NCBI GenBank assembly: GCA_903642325.1
Contig: CAHJWM010000007.1
Coordinates: 79,616-143,615 of the forward strand
Reading direction: 5' to 3'
DNA from: Myxococcales bacterium
Lineage (GTDB): Bacteria > Myxococcota_A > Polyangia > Polyangiales > Polyangiaceae
DNA length: 64,000 nt
Shown here: positions 25,801 through 33,470 of the stretch, one piece after another
How the letters are laid out: every line of letters begins with the position of its first letter
Numbering within the stretch: position 1 is the stretch's first letter
Notes under the pieces: generated by a model
Databases searched by the model: none
The model's input: the letters and a program-made list of their open reading frames with translations, nothing else
Told to the model about the DNA's origin: nothing
Program-made: the position numbers and the translations under genes

Positions 25801-28141
25801 TTGCGAGCAGGTCCTGAAAACGCCCCTGCTTCGAGTACAATCGGTCCAGCCCGCGCAGGGCTTCCAGGCTCGAACCGTCGACGGCGAGTGCGGCTCGAAA
25901 TCGCTCGATGGCTTGACCGTCGTCGTTCAGGCTCGTCTCGAACAATTCGGCGATCCGACACAAGGTTTGCTGCCGCTCTTCGCCGCGTTGCACATCCGCC
26001 CGGTACTGCAAAACCTGCAGCAGCCCACGGAAGTCGCCGGTGCGCTGGTAGATGCGGGCGAGCGCTTCGCTCGCCCTGGGCTGCGCTGGATCTTCACTCG
26101 CGATCTGTTCGTACAGCTGACGGGCACTTTCGGTGTCGTTCAGACGTAGCTCGAGGACCTCGGCGGCCTGGGCACGTAGCTCGCGCGCCTCTGCCGGCAT
26201 AGCGGCGTCCGCGCGCTGGGTCAGCACTACGCCGAGCTCCGACCACTGTTGAGCCTTCTCGTAGATCTGCGTCATGGCCCGGAGCGACTGATCGTCAGCG
26301 GGGTCGCTGGCGAGCACGGCCTGAAAGCAGGGCAGTGCCAGATCGGGTCGCCGTAATTTCTCGACGTACCACTGACCGGCGCGGTTCCAGATCGCTCGTC
26401 GAATCTCGGGCGCGGCGTCCTCGTCCTGTGCGCTGGCAGCGCAATTTGCGAGCACCTCGTTCCAGGCTTGCTGACTAGTGCCGGCGAGCCGTTCGATCTC
26501 GACGCCGAGTCTCGGCTGGCTCGGATCTTCACACAGCGCCTGTGTATAGGCGACCAATGCCTGTTCGGCGTCTTTCAGCTCGGTTGCATAGAGCGTACCT
26601 ATTTCCGAGAGCGCGCGTGCACGCTCCGCCGCGCTGGCGGAGTTTTCAGCGCGGGCGAGCAGCATCTCCACCACTTCCTCGAACTTGCCGAGGCGCCGAC
26701 GTGAGTCCTCGAGCCCGCCCAATGCCACGTTGTCGTCGGGGTCGAGCCGCACGATTTGCTCGTACACGCTTTCGGCGCGATGCAGATCGAAGTCGCCGGC
26801 GGCCAATAGTCGAGCGGCGCGAAACAGCAGGCTTTTCGCGGCTTCCTTTTCGGCATCGCCTGGAGGGATGAGCTCCGCGGCGCGCAGCAGGCCCTCAACC
26901 ACGAGCGCTGGGTCCGCGCCCGATTCGACGCTGCTGTCGAGGGCCAGCGCCGCGTCTTCGTCGTTCGGTGTTTCCAGTAGAGCATCGATCCTTGCATTCA
27001 GCTCGGTGCTCGAAAGGAGGAGGTTTGGTTGCGGCGGGACCGAGGGCTTGATGGCATCGAAAAGCGCGAGCACTTCGCTCGCGCTTTTTGGGCGCCGTGC
27101 CGGATCCTTGTTCAGCAGCCGCAACACGAGCTCGTCGAGCTCAGTCGGGACCCAACCGCGTGGAGCGAGGCGGCTGGGTGGCGGCGGCTCGACGCTGAGC
27201 TGCGCGACGGCAACTTCGAGGGCGGGCCGGTCGCCGAACAGCGGCTTGCCGCTCAACATCTCGTACAGCATCGCGCCAAACGAATAGACGTCGCTCGCTG
27301 GATCTGCGGCAAGACCGCGGATCTGTTCCGGGGACGCAGTGCGCAGCGAGCCGACGGTGGCAAGTTGCTCATTGCCGCCGTCGAGCACCCGGTAGCGCAG
27401 CCGATCGAAGCCTGCGTCGACGAGCAGCACGTTCTCCGCCCCGTCGGCGGGTCGGCTGACCAGCACATTGGCGAGCCGCAAGTCCCCGTGTGCGATGCGC
27501 CGAGCGTGTAACGCGGCCAGCGGCCGTAGAATGCCCCGGATCAGGGCCCTCGCACTATCGATGTGTAAAGGGCCGCCCTGGGCCACGCGCTCGGCCAAAG
27601 GCTCCGCCTCCACCACCGCGTGCGACACGACGACGAGATTTCCGATCCTACGAGCGCTCAGCTCGCGTGGCAGTCCAGCGTCCTCGATCGGGCTTATCAG
27701 GCGCATCGCGGTAAGAAAACGCTGCACGCCACGCTGATCCCGCATCGCCTCATAGCGCAGCACTTTGACGCGATATGCGGAGCCACTCTGGCTGGCAAGA
27801 TATGAGATACCCAGGCGGCCTTCGCCCAACTTGCGAATGATCGAGTACGGCCCTAGCTCGGCGCCCGGTTCCAGCTCCGCGTCGAGCGCGACCCCCTGGA
27901 TGCCCAGCTCGGCGACTTTCGGGTTCACCTCCGTACGGGTCGCAAGCAGCGCGTCGCACAACGCCTCGATCGCGTCGCGCTCGAGGCAATGCCCGATCAG
28001 CGCACCGGCAAAAGATGCCTTGGCCGCCGCGCCGCCTACGTCTTCGGGTTCGAATCCCAAGACGTCCCGGCTCAGCTTCAGCAAACCAGGGAGATCGTAC
28101 AGTCGCTCGAGCTCCGCGCGCAGGATATCTGTGTCGGTCAT
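22829..28141 (-). CDS. Giant protein-kinase-fold / TPR protein, catalytic residues altered
   Basis: A 1770-residue protein. Residues 1-90 are a helical N-terminal region. A protein-kinase fold spans about 98-362: Gly-rich loop GEGRLG (106-111), putative ATP Lys126, catalytic loop HGDLRLAN (218-225, HRD changed to HGD and the usual Lys replaced by Arg222), DFG changed to DAG (242-244) and activation segment ending SPEQ. The helix-C segment RFLTAMRLI lacks the usual Glu. About 380-1500 is a long array of TPR-like helical pairs with repeated Ala/Leu and DP boundaries. About 1500-1770 is a globular region with no recognised family. It could be a weak or dead kinase acting as a scaffold. It is convergent with gspN and divergent from the FtsB-like gene. 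Myxobacteria often encode kinase/TPR proteins, but this size and motif set are unusual. Confidence 0.85.
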   Translation of the reverse strand: MTDTDILRAELERLYDLPGLLKLSRDVLGFEPEDVGGAAAKASFAGALIGHCLERDAIEALCDALLATRTEVNPKVAELGIQGVALDAELEPGAELGPYSIIRKLGEGRLGISYLASQSGSAYRVKVLRYEAMRDQRGVQRFLTAMRLISPIEDAGLPRELSARRIGNLVVVSHAVVEAEPLAERVAQGGPLHIDSARALIRGILRPLAALHARRIAHGDLRLANVLVSRPADGAENVLLVDAGFDRLRYRVLDGGNEQLATVGSLRTASPEQIRGLAADPASDVYSFGAMLYEMLSGKPLFGDRPALEVAVAQLSVEPPPPSRLAPRGWVPTELDELVLRLLNKDPARRPKSASEVLALFDAIKPSVPPQPNLLLSSTELNARIDALLETPNDEDAALALDSSVESGADPALVVEGLLRAAELIPPGDAEKEAAKSLLFRAARLLAAGDFDLHRAESVYEQIVRLDPDDNVALGGLEDSRRRLGKFEEVVEMLLARAENSASAAERARALSEIGTLYATELKDAEQALVAYTQALCEDPSQPRLGVEIERLAGTSQQAWNEVLANCAASAQDEDAAPEIRRAIWNRAGQWYVEKLRRPDLALPCFQAVLASDPADDQSLRAMTQIYEKAQQWSELGVVLTQRADAAMPAEARELRAQAAEVLELRLNDTESARQLYEQIASEDPAQPRASEALARIYQRTGDFRGLLQVLQYRADVQRGEERQQTLCRIAELFETSLNDDGQAIERFRAALAVDGSSLEALRGLDRLYSKQGRFQDLLANLDRQVEVAATPRQKVVLFERMAAVYEEEFLDHERAAEALERVLALDPAQEAALISLVRHYRSLERWEDVARLYEQQLKQITEGPRRLALLLQRARLLADQIGSPERAMESYEAVLEIDPHHPGALEALARLREAAGDADAALSALDALANRAPTAEAKAEHYIRAAKVLEARGDRDGAIERYKRAFDANPKDSTSAVALREAYTASGDLSAAVHILEQELLHTVGVVAKARLTGQIASFARERLKDDKRAEEAAKRALALDAANLDALTVLGDIAFDAKRFMEAATYYELVAGRAESLEKTAAARLLVRYVDALSQTGSTEKALLPMDTLLRIAPDDSDALARVALVTFEHGSPKRAGELYHDLLSRFGAAMPSEGRAKAAYRYGEARRRAGDLEGSLAPLKEAADLDPRAPEPLVALARVYEAQENWLECSKIKTRHLDIAGGDERIQLLIDVGDIASGKLNDRAQATKSFVAALDERPNNRRLLTKLMQLYGEDKDWNKLVDVVLRLADFVDDPKQKVKYLHTAAIVTARQIGDPARALDFYEQVLALEPGFDKALNEAVELERARANHSGVERLLKQKLALASESDDQPGMLQSFSALAELYELDMGQIDLAIDALEAAETLEPDNRERTEHLSNLYVTDPGRYLDKAIAAQAILLRQNPYRQDSYKTLRRLYTETKRADASWCLCQALTVLNLAEPDEERFYKRMRSDTAAPAQAALSEDDWLDLLMHAEADTLLTSVFALIEPVVVARRSQTIQELGYDPSYALDVASHTAPVCQSLYYAAGVLGTAVPPAYENPNDPGGISFLFASQPSLILGRTALRPDVPLQPAAFIAGRQLTFFRPGLYLRHLLGSGTALRSWFFAAIKLTSPQFPVSPELEGAVNEAYQALEVGLVGQMRDQLTTVVAKLLTSGAALDLKRWVAAVDMTADRAGFVLSHDLETSIQVVKASDESSSAVSPDERFKELALFAVSSEYFEIRHRLRVSVDS

Positions 28142-28274
28142 GTTAATTTTTGTCGTCTCAGACCATCAGCGCTCGGTAGGAAGGGCTGGAAAGCACTGCC
28201 ATCCGACGAGGCTAATGGCCGGCGACCATAGCCGATTTCTGGCCCTGTCTCAGCGCTTGTGAGACCTTCCCGAG

Positions 28275-28568
28275 GTGAGCTCCGGATCCCTTTTCGTGCA
28301 ACGGGTAATGCCCCTGGCGGTCTTGGCCGTGGCCGTGATTTCGGTCCCCATGTTGATGTTGTCCGCGGCCGGATGGCCCCGATTACAGAGCCTGCGGGAG
28401 GAAAAAATGCGAGCCGATCAGGAGGTGTCGCGGCTCTCACAGGATATCTGGGAGTTACGCGCGGAGGTGGCTCGCATCAAGGATGACCCGGCCGCAGTCG
28501 AGCGCGCCGCGCGCGACGAGCTGGGTTTGGTCCGGCGCACCGAAGTCGTGTTTCAGTTTCATGACTGA
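28275..28568 (+). CDS. FtsB/DivIC-like septum formation initiator
   Basis: A 97-residue bitopic protein from a GTG start. It has a short N-terminal cytoplasmic stretch, a membrane helix (about 11-33), a coiled coil (LREEKMRADQEVSRLSQDI region) and the conserved end of the family, in which a DP-x-x-VERAARDELGLVRRTE segment follows the coil. FtsB-type proteins join FtsL and FtsQ at the division site. It is not near other fts genes here and is divergent from the giant kinase-like gene; the 133-nt spacer holds the promoters of both. Its assignment to FtsB rather than a paralogue cannot be settled from one copy. Confidence 0.8.
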   Translation: MSSGSLFVQRVMPLAVLAVAVISVPMLMLSAAGWPRLQSLREEKMRADQEVSRLSQDIWELRAEVARIKDDPAAVERAARDELGLVRRTEVVFQFHD

Positions 28569-29105
28569 TTGCCTTGCGGTTGCTGCCACGCCCTAATGCG
28601 AGCGATGGACGCGCGCGGCTCATGCTCGAGAGCGACGCCTACGGGAGTCGATTCAGCGACTAGGGGCGGGGAGCCGCGCCGAGGCGCGGCGGTCGCCGGC
28701 TGATGAGTGGTACTCGCCAAGCCAGCGCTCGAGGCGCGTTTCAGCCGCTTCCTGCGAGAGCCCGCTACGCTGCGCTAGAAACGCGACGAAATCGGCCGGG
28801 AGCGATTCAGAGTTGGTATGTAAGCTCATTATGACAATCAATGATGGCGAGACGTGGGGTCCGCTGACCGGGCTCGATGAAGCACGGTTCATGCCAGTGA
28901 GCTGAATCAGTCTGCGCGTGCACCACGCGACGATCGAGCCGACGAGGGGCCAGTTCGACGCGGACGATGGGCAGGCGGAGCCGCCTGCCATGGCAAAAAT
29001 AGACACCATGTCCCCCGCCGCCGCGCCACAACCCTCGAGCGCCGAGGACTCTGCGAGGACACGTTGATTTGCAAGCACTGCCAACGCCGGCTCCGGCGCT
29101 CCGAA
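28569..29105. other. Gene-poor stretch with hairpins
   Basis: Apart from the small frame at 28653-28829, I see no gene. A perfect 9-bp inverted repeat, GGCAGGCGG (28970-28978) and CCGCCTGCC (28981-28989), has a 2-nt spacer. A 6-bp repeat, CGCCGG (29085-29090) and CCGGCG (29093-29098), lies 8 nt past the stop of the minus-strand barrel gene and may be its terminator. Neither is followed by a T-tract. Confidence 0.4.
28653..28829 (-). CDS. Small uncharacterised protein
   Basis: A 58-residue frame from ATG at 28829. The segment PADFVAFLAQRSGLSQEAAETRLERWLGEY looks like a compact amphipathic helical domain and has a natural composition, unlike the upstream part of the same frame, which runs on to 29084 and looks random. 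No ribosome-binding site is visible before the ATG. The last residues are encoded inside a perfect 8-bp inverted repeat, GCCGCGCC (28673-28680) and GGCGCGGC (28683-28690). I do not recognise the family. Confidence 0.45.
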   Translation of the reverse strand: MSLHTNSESLPADFVAFLAQRSGLSQEAAETRLERWLGEYHSSAGDRRASARLPAPSR

Positions 29106-29783
29106 TCAAGGAAAGCGGGCTTGCACGCCACCCTGCAGCTCGAGCTCGCTGTGAATCGAGCGCAGAACTCCAGTAGTGAGGCCGGCGTCAACGAAAACAC
29201 CGACATATTTTGCAAAGTCGAACTGAGCTCCGGCCGCCAGGTGAATCAGCAGGTCATTTTTATACGCGGGGCGGTTTCGCCGATAGTCCGCGGCGCTCCC
29301 GCCGTGCTCGAGCTCCCATGCCAATGCCGGCTCGACGAAGATTTTGAGCCTCGAATCGCTCATCGTGTAAATGCGTGCGCCCGCGCCGACCACTTTCAGC
29401 GGCAGGGTATCGGTCTCGACCTCTCGAGCGAGTCCGAGCCTAAGGAACAGGTAGGGCTCGACGAAGTCGAGCGGCGCGAAGCTCAACGCGAGATCCATAG
29501 CCAAGGGCGCGCCATGGCCACAGAACTTCTGCTGATCTTTCCCTGCTTTGTCCGCCTTGTATGCCGCACACAGGGGCGACTGATCATAGCGGAGGATCAT
29601 GTTGTAGCCGCCGACCAAGCCAGCGCGCAGACCGAACTGCAGGCCATGCCCGAAATAGTCGGCATGTTCGGTGCGGACGCCTGGTTCGGCACGAGGCGGG
29701 CGGGTGGCGGGTTCGTCGCCGAGCGCTGGTACTACGAAGGAGATCGATAGACCGAGGACCGCCCAGGTAAATCGCGCTTCCAA
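29106..29783 (-). CDS. Outer-membrane beta-barrel protein
   Basis: A 225-residue protein with a signal peptide ending near VPALGDEP (about 22). The mature part alternates hydrophobic and polar residues in a pattern of eight or so strands (FGLRAGLVGGYNMILRY, VEPYLFLRLGLARE, KIFVEPALAWELE, YVGVFVDAGLTTG). The last residues (GGVQARFP) end in an aromatic-rich strand but with Pro, not the canonical Phe. Two Cys around a charged loop (CAAYKADKAGKDQQKFC) may form a disulfide in an external loop. It is probably an OmpA/OmpW-sized barrel of unknown function. A short gap (60 nt) separates it from the upstream aconitase-like gene (stop 29844), so co-transcription from 31616 is possible. Confidence 0.75.
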   Translation of the reverse strand: MEARFTWAVLGLSISFVVPALGDEPATRPPRAEPGVRTEHADYFGHGLQFGLRAGLVGGYNMILRYDQSPLCAAYKADKAGKDQQKFCGHGAPLAMDLALSFAPLDFVEPYLFLRLGLAREVETDTLPLKVVGAGARIYTMSDSRLKIFVEPALAWELEHGGSAADYRRNRPAYKNDLLIHLAAGAQFDFAKYVGVFVDAGLTTGVLRSIHSELELQGGVQARFP

Positions 29784-29843
29784 GCCCCAGACCGTAAACG
29801 ATCTGGCTGCACATCGCTATCGCAGCGGCAGCACGCTCGTTCG

Positions 29844-31616
29844 CTAGCGTTTAGCGCTTCGGGCGCTGCCCGCCATCGTCCAGTCGCGTTCGGCGCCGAG
29901 CGCGACCCAGGTCAAGCCGACGGGGCCTCCGCCGGTGTTCACCGTAAGTTGTTTCTGACCATTCCAGGCGCTGGCGGCTGGTAACGCGAGCGTCGGCTCG
30001 GCGCGCAATTTGACGAGGTCGCCTGGGTCGCTCACGAGGGCCAAAATCCCGAGACCGGCAAGCATGGGCACGATGCCGCTCGGAACATGTGACGCGATCA
30101 CCGCGCGCACGGTCTCGCACAGCTCCGGGGCTCGCCTCGCTAACCAACGCACGTCGTCCAAGGACTCGAGCACCAGCACGCTCGCAGTCGTAGGCTTGCC
30201 GCGCTTCGATACGATGGGCAACGTTTGCGCGTGGTCGTACGGGTAGGCCTTTGGTACGTCGATGGCGCCCTGTTTCCCAGCCTCGGCTTCTTTGGCTTTG
30301 CTCTTCGCCTTGCGCACGATCAATACGTCGTCCGTGGGCAGGGTGCGCGGGACCGTGACGCGTACCGGTCGTTTGAACGAGCGCGGGTCGCCCACCGTCC
30401 CGGTAGCCACCGAGAATGCGAGGGTCTCGGCGGATGCGACCACGAAGCGCTGCGCGCTGACTGGGAAGCTCGGCTCCGGATCGAACGTGCGCAGTGAAAC
30501 TCCGCCGTCATTCGGCGGTGGATACAATTCACCCGTAACCAGCCGCGGGTCGGGCTCGAGCAAGCGCGCTCCGGTCGCCACCAAGTCGACGAGCGCGCCG
30601 GACTGCGCGAGCACTTCCAACGCTTGCCGGGACGGCGGAGCCACCAGCAGGTCGAGCTTCGGGGGAACTCGTTTGCTCTTAAGCAAAGCCGCGGCTGCCA
30701 GCAGGTCCCGTAATGACGCCCCCGAGTCCCCGCCGAGGATCACTTGGCTCACCGGCTTGCCCGCGATCTCCCGCACTGGTTTCACGACGCCGTCCTCATC
30801 CAGCACCAGCGGGTCTACTGCCGACAAGTCCACGCTGATGACGTCATCGCAGGGCGCGCCCGGATCCGGCAGTAATCCGCGGTGAGCCTTCGAGCGACGT
30901 TGATCACGCAAGTAGACCTCTGTCTTCTCATCGCTCACGAACACGGCCGCCGCCGCGCCCAGCATGGGCGCAAGCGCCGCCAGCACAGCGCGGTCTGAAA
31001 CAGAGAGGAGGCGCGCGCTGGGCCCGGCAAATTCGATCACTACGGGCGCTTGGTATTCCGTGTCCACCCGAAGAATTGTTTCCGCGAGGCCGCGGCGCAT
31101 CAGCTCCAACCCGACGTCCCTCACGCACACGAACGGACGCACCCGTCCCGAAAGCAAAATCTGCACGCTGCGCGGCGGGCGCAAGAGCACGTTGCCCGTT
31201 ACCAACGCTTCGGCTAACTGCGAAGGCGGTACGACCAAGGTCAGCATGCCGGCACCGCCGACCGAAGCCAGGCGAGGCTCGTCCGTGAGCGCAAGGCGCG
31301 CCGGGCTCCCGAAGCGCTCGAGGTGCACGGCGGCGGGGAAGCCGATGCCGGGTCGAGCGATCAGCATGCCGAGGTTCAGTGCGTCCTTCGCACCGCGCAG
31401 GCTCAAGCCGGGCGCTACGTCCGAGAGAGCGGTGACGCAGCGCGTGTCATAGGCAATGGCCACCTCCACCGCGCACTTCTTGGCCGTTGAGAGCACCGGC
31501 TCACAGAGCGTGCGATCGGGTTCTCTCGCGAGGACGACTTGGTCGACCTTCACCCGAACGAGATCTCCGTTCAGGTTTGGATCATCCGCGCGCCCGGCGA
31601 GGATCTTCTGGGTCAT
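29844..31616 (-). CDS. Aconitase/isopropylmalate-dehydratase fold protein lacking the catalytic residues
   Basis: A 590-residue protein. I start it at ATG 31616 because MTQKILAGRA matches the N-terminus of isopropylmalate dehydratases; the frame runs 29 codons further upstream. LeuC-like landmarks are all present but altered. The GADSHT active-site segment reads LTDEPR (110-115), the first cluster ligand motif GSCTN reads GGDSGAS (295-301), and the GCxxC region reads PDPRLVTG (355-362). The three [4Fe-4S] cysteines are therefore missing. A GTVGDPRSF segment and a C-terminal swivel-like domain (VRAVIASHVPSGIVPMLAG) resemble fused LeuC/LeuD, but the substrate-binding SSREH motif is absent. It should not be a dehydratase. 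A role in RNA binding or small-molecule sensing is possible but unproven. It is divergent from the Roadblock gene. Confidence 0.75.
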   Translation of the reverse strand: MTQKILAGRADDPNLNGDLVRVKVDQVVLAREPDRTLCEPVLSTAKKCAVEVAIAYDTRCVTALSDVAPGLSLRGAKDALNLGMLIARPGIGFPAAVHLERFGSPARLALTDEPRLASVGGAGMLTLVVPPSQLAEALVTGNVLLRPPRSVQILLSGRVRPFVCVRDVGLELMRRGLAETILRVDTEYQAPVVIEFAGPSARLLSVSDRAVLAALAPMLGAAAAVFVSDEKTEVYLRDQRRSKAHRGLLPDPGAPCDDVISVDLSAVDPLVLDEDGVVKPVREIAGKPVSQVILGGDSGASLRDLLAAAALLKSKRVPPKLDLLVAPPSRQALEVLAQSGALVDLVATGARLLEPDPRLVTGELYPPPNDGGVSLRTFDPEPSFPVSAQRFVVASAETLAFSVATGTVGDPRSFKRPVRVTVPRTLPTDDVLIVRKAKSKAKEAEAGKQGAIDVPKAYPYDHAQTLPIVSKRGKPTTASVLVLESLDDVRWLARRAPELCETVRAVIASHVPSGIVPMLAGLGILALVSDPGDLVKLRAEPTLALPAASAWNGQKQLTVNTGGGPVGLTWVALGAERDWTMAGSARSAKR

Positions 31617-31901
31617 GGTGCGGGGCGGATCCCCCGCTCGCGCACGCATCGGAGTGCTCGGAAAGTAGCCGCTCGGCCCGAGCAGGGTCAAGGACCGCGG
31701 CACGGCGCACGGCCGTTACGGCGATTCGCCCGGCTTTAGCGCGGCCGCAAGTACTGCCGGCCGGCGGGTGAGGCGCCGGCTTCGCGAGGAGCGTGGTTCG
31801 GCCCGATGGCCTGTAAGATTTGCTTAATGTTTTCGCGCTGCGAGGCGGAGGCTGCACTTCGAAAATTCACTTGCGAGGGCAATCCGGGCTAACCTGACCC
31901 C

Positions 31902-32264
31902 ATGTTCAAAGAGGCGTTGCAGAGCGTCGTAGAAGGCACGGACGGCGGCATCGCGGGGCTGCTCATGGACTTCGAAGGCATCCCACTGGAAAGCTACACC
32001 AAGGCCGACGCGGCGATCGACATCGAGACGGTCGGCGCCGAAGTCAGCGTCGTCGTGAAGGGCATCCAGCGCGCCACCGAGATGCTCGACGCGGGCGAAA
32101 CCAGTGAAGTGTCGTTCAAGAGTGACAAGATGATCACACTGATCCGCATCGTCACAAAAGGCTATTTCGTCGCTCTCACGCTCTCGCCCGACGCCAACTT
32201 AGGCAAAGGGCGCTATCTGCTGCGCCTCCTCGCGCCCAAGCTGGCCGAGGAGCTCGCGGCCTGA
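31902..32264 (+). CDS. Roadblock/LC7 domain protein
   Basis: A 120-residue single-domain protein. It has the family pattern: an N-terminal helix, the G-I-x-G-x-L-x-x-D-x-E-G-I strand pair (GGIAGLLMDFEGIPLESY), a central helix containing VGAEVSVVVKGIQRA, and a C-terminal strand and helix (YFVALTLSPDANLGKGRYLLR). Roadblock proteins dimerise and regulate small Ras-like GTPases; MglB of myxobacteria is a GAP of this fold. No GTPase gene is adjacent. It is followed 1 nt later by aroQ, so the two are likely co-transcribed. Confidence 0.88.
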   Translation: MFKEALQSVVEGTDGGIAGLLMDFEGIPLESYTKADAAIDIETVGAEVSVVVKGIQRATEMLDAGETSEVSFKSDKMITLIRIVTKGYFVALTLSPDANLGKGRYLLRLLAPKLAEELAA

Positions 32265-32265
32265 A

Positions 32266-32787
32266 GTGGCGGACGCGAAACGAAAGCCGCGGGGGGGCAC
32301 CCTGTCCGTCGTTCCCGACGCGCCAAAAATTCGGGCACGCAGCGCCGTGCGTGTGCTGGTCGTGAGCGGACCAAATCTCGATCGGCTCGGCAAGCGCGAG
32401 CCGGAAGTTTACGGCTCGGTAACGCTCGGCCAGATCCACGAGTTGCTCGGCGCGGCCTCGACGTTGCGTAAAGCCGTAGTGGAGTGTCGGCAGAGCAATC
32501 ACGAAGGCGCGCTGATCGATTGGGTCGGGTCGGCGAGCGACGATGGCTTCTCCGGTATCTTACTGAATCCCGGGGCGCTGACTCACTACTCGTACGCGCT
32601 CTACGACGCGATCAAGGGTTCGAGCATACCGGTGGTGGAGGTCCATCTTTCGAATCCGGACGCGCGCGAGGCCTTTCGAAAAGAATCGGTGATCGCCCCA
32701 GCCTGCGTCGGCACCGTCGCTGGCTTCGGCGCCGCCTCCTACACGTTGGCTCTGACCGGCCTCCTCGACCGCTTGCAACCGAGCTAA
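32266..32787 (+). CDS. aroQ: Type II 3-dehydroquinate dehydratase
   Basis: A 173-residue enzyme of the shikimate pathway that dehydrates 3-dehydroquinate to 3-dehydroshikimate. Catalytic residues are visible: Arg44 and Tyr49 on the flexible loop (GKREPEVYG), Asn101 in LNPGALTH and His127 in EVHLSN. The GPNL motif is followed by Asp39 where Asn is usual. The first 28 residues are an extra basic extension compared with the 145-150-residue family norm. The start is GTG 32266, 1 nt after the Roadblock stop. The next gene is accB, 208 nt away; synteny of aroQ with accB-accC is common in proteobacteria. Confidence 0.94.
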   Translation: MADAKRKPRGGTLSVVPDAPKIRARSAVRVLVVSGPNLDRLGKREPEVYGSVTLGQIHELLGAASTLRKAVVECRQSNHEGALIDWVGSASDDGFSGILLNPGALTHYSYALYDAIKGSSIPVVEVHLSNPDAREAFRKESVIAPACVGTVAGFGAASYTLALTGLLDRLQPS

Positions 32788-32995
32788 ATCCCGGCTCGTG
32801 GTCGTGGGCGATGTCGCGGCGGGTCGGAGGCGCGCAAGCTCGTTCGCAGTTGTCCGCCGGGCGCGCCCGCCATACGAGTTGCGACATGCGATTCGTGTGC
32901 GCTAACTTGCCGCTCCCTCGAGCGCCCCGATGCGATTCGGAACGCGCCAGGGCCCGTTTCGGCGGGGCCCTCTCTGCACAGGAACTTTTTGCACC

Positions 32996-33454
32996 ATGCA
33001 GCTTCCGCTTGATGAGCTTCAAAGTCTGCTGAAAACGCTCGATGAGGGCGGCGCGTCAGAGTTCGAGTACGAAGACGAAAAGATTCGCTTGAAAGTCGCG
33101 ATGGTACGCGGCCAGGCTTCCGCTTCGAATTCATCCGGAGGCTCGCCGTCTTCGACAGTTGCCGCCATGCCTGCGGTCTTCGCTGCGCCCGCCGCAGTAG
33201 CGGCGGACCCGAACGTGGTGTTCGTGACCTCGCCGTTTGTCGGGACTTTCTACCGCGCACCGTCGCCCGAGGCGGAAGACTTCGTGCCCGTGAACGGCTC
33301 GGTCAAGCAGGGTCAAACCCTGTGCATCATCGAAGCCATGAAACTGATGAACGAAATCGAGGCCGAATTCTCGGGCATCGTGCTCGAGGTGCTCGTAGAG
33401 AGCGGCAAGAGCGTCGAGTTCGGGCAGAAGCTATTCAAGATCAAGAAAAGCTGA
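32996..33454 (+). CDS. accB: Biotin carboxyl carrier protein of acetyl-CoA carboxylase
   Basis: A 152-residue carrier with an N-terminal helical part, a Ser/Ala/Pro linker (40-70) and a biotinyl domain (74-152). The biotin is attached to Lys116 in EAMKLMNE, and the thumb region is visible in [13 protein letters not shown]. The start is ATG 32996, which gives the normal MQLPLDEL beginning; the frame continues upstream but that part does not fit the family. An AGGA lies 11 nt before the ATG. It carries the carboxyl group made by AccC to the carboxyltransferase, which is not encoded here. accC follows 16 nt later. Confidence 0.95.
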   Translation: MQLPLDELQSLLKTLDEGGASEFEYEDEKIRLKVAMVRGQASASNSSGGSPSSTVAAMPAVFAAPAAVAADPNVVFVTSPFVGTFYRAPSPEAEDFVPVNGSVKQGQTLCIIEAMKLMNEIEAEFSGIVLEVLVESGKSVEFGQKLFKIKKS

Positions 33455-33470
33455 GAAGCGCGACGCCACG

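Noticed and set aside
26685..27287. A 200-codon plus-strand open frame opposite the giant kinase-like gene.
   Set aside because: Ser/Arg/Ala-rich shadow without start signal; the minus frame has clear kinase and TPR pattern throughout.
28046..28059. GGGTTCGAATCCCA resembles the T-arm of a tRNA gene.
   Set aside because: It lies within the coding frame of the giant kinase-like gene and no acceptor, D or anticodon arm can be placed around it.
31617..31703. Longer N-terminus for the aconitase-like protein.
   Set aside because: The family N-terminus (MTQKIL) begins at 31616; the extra 29 residues have no family match and lie in the divergent promoter region.
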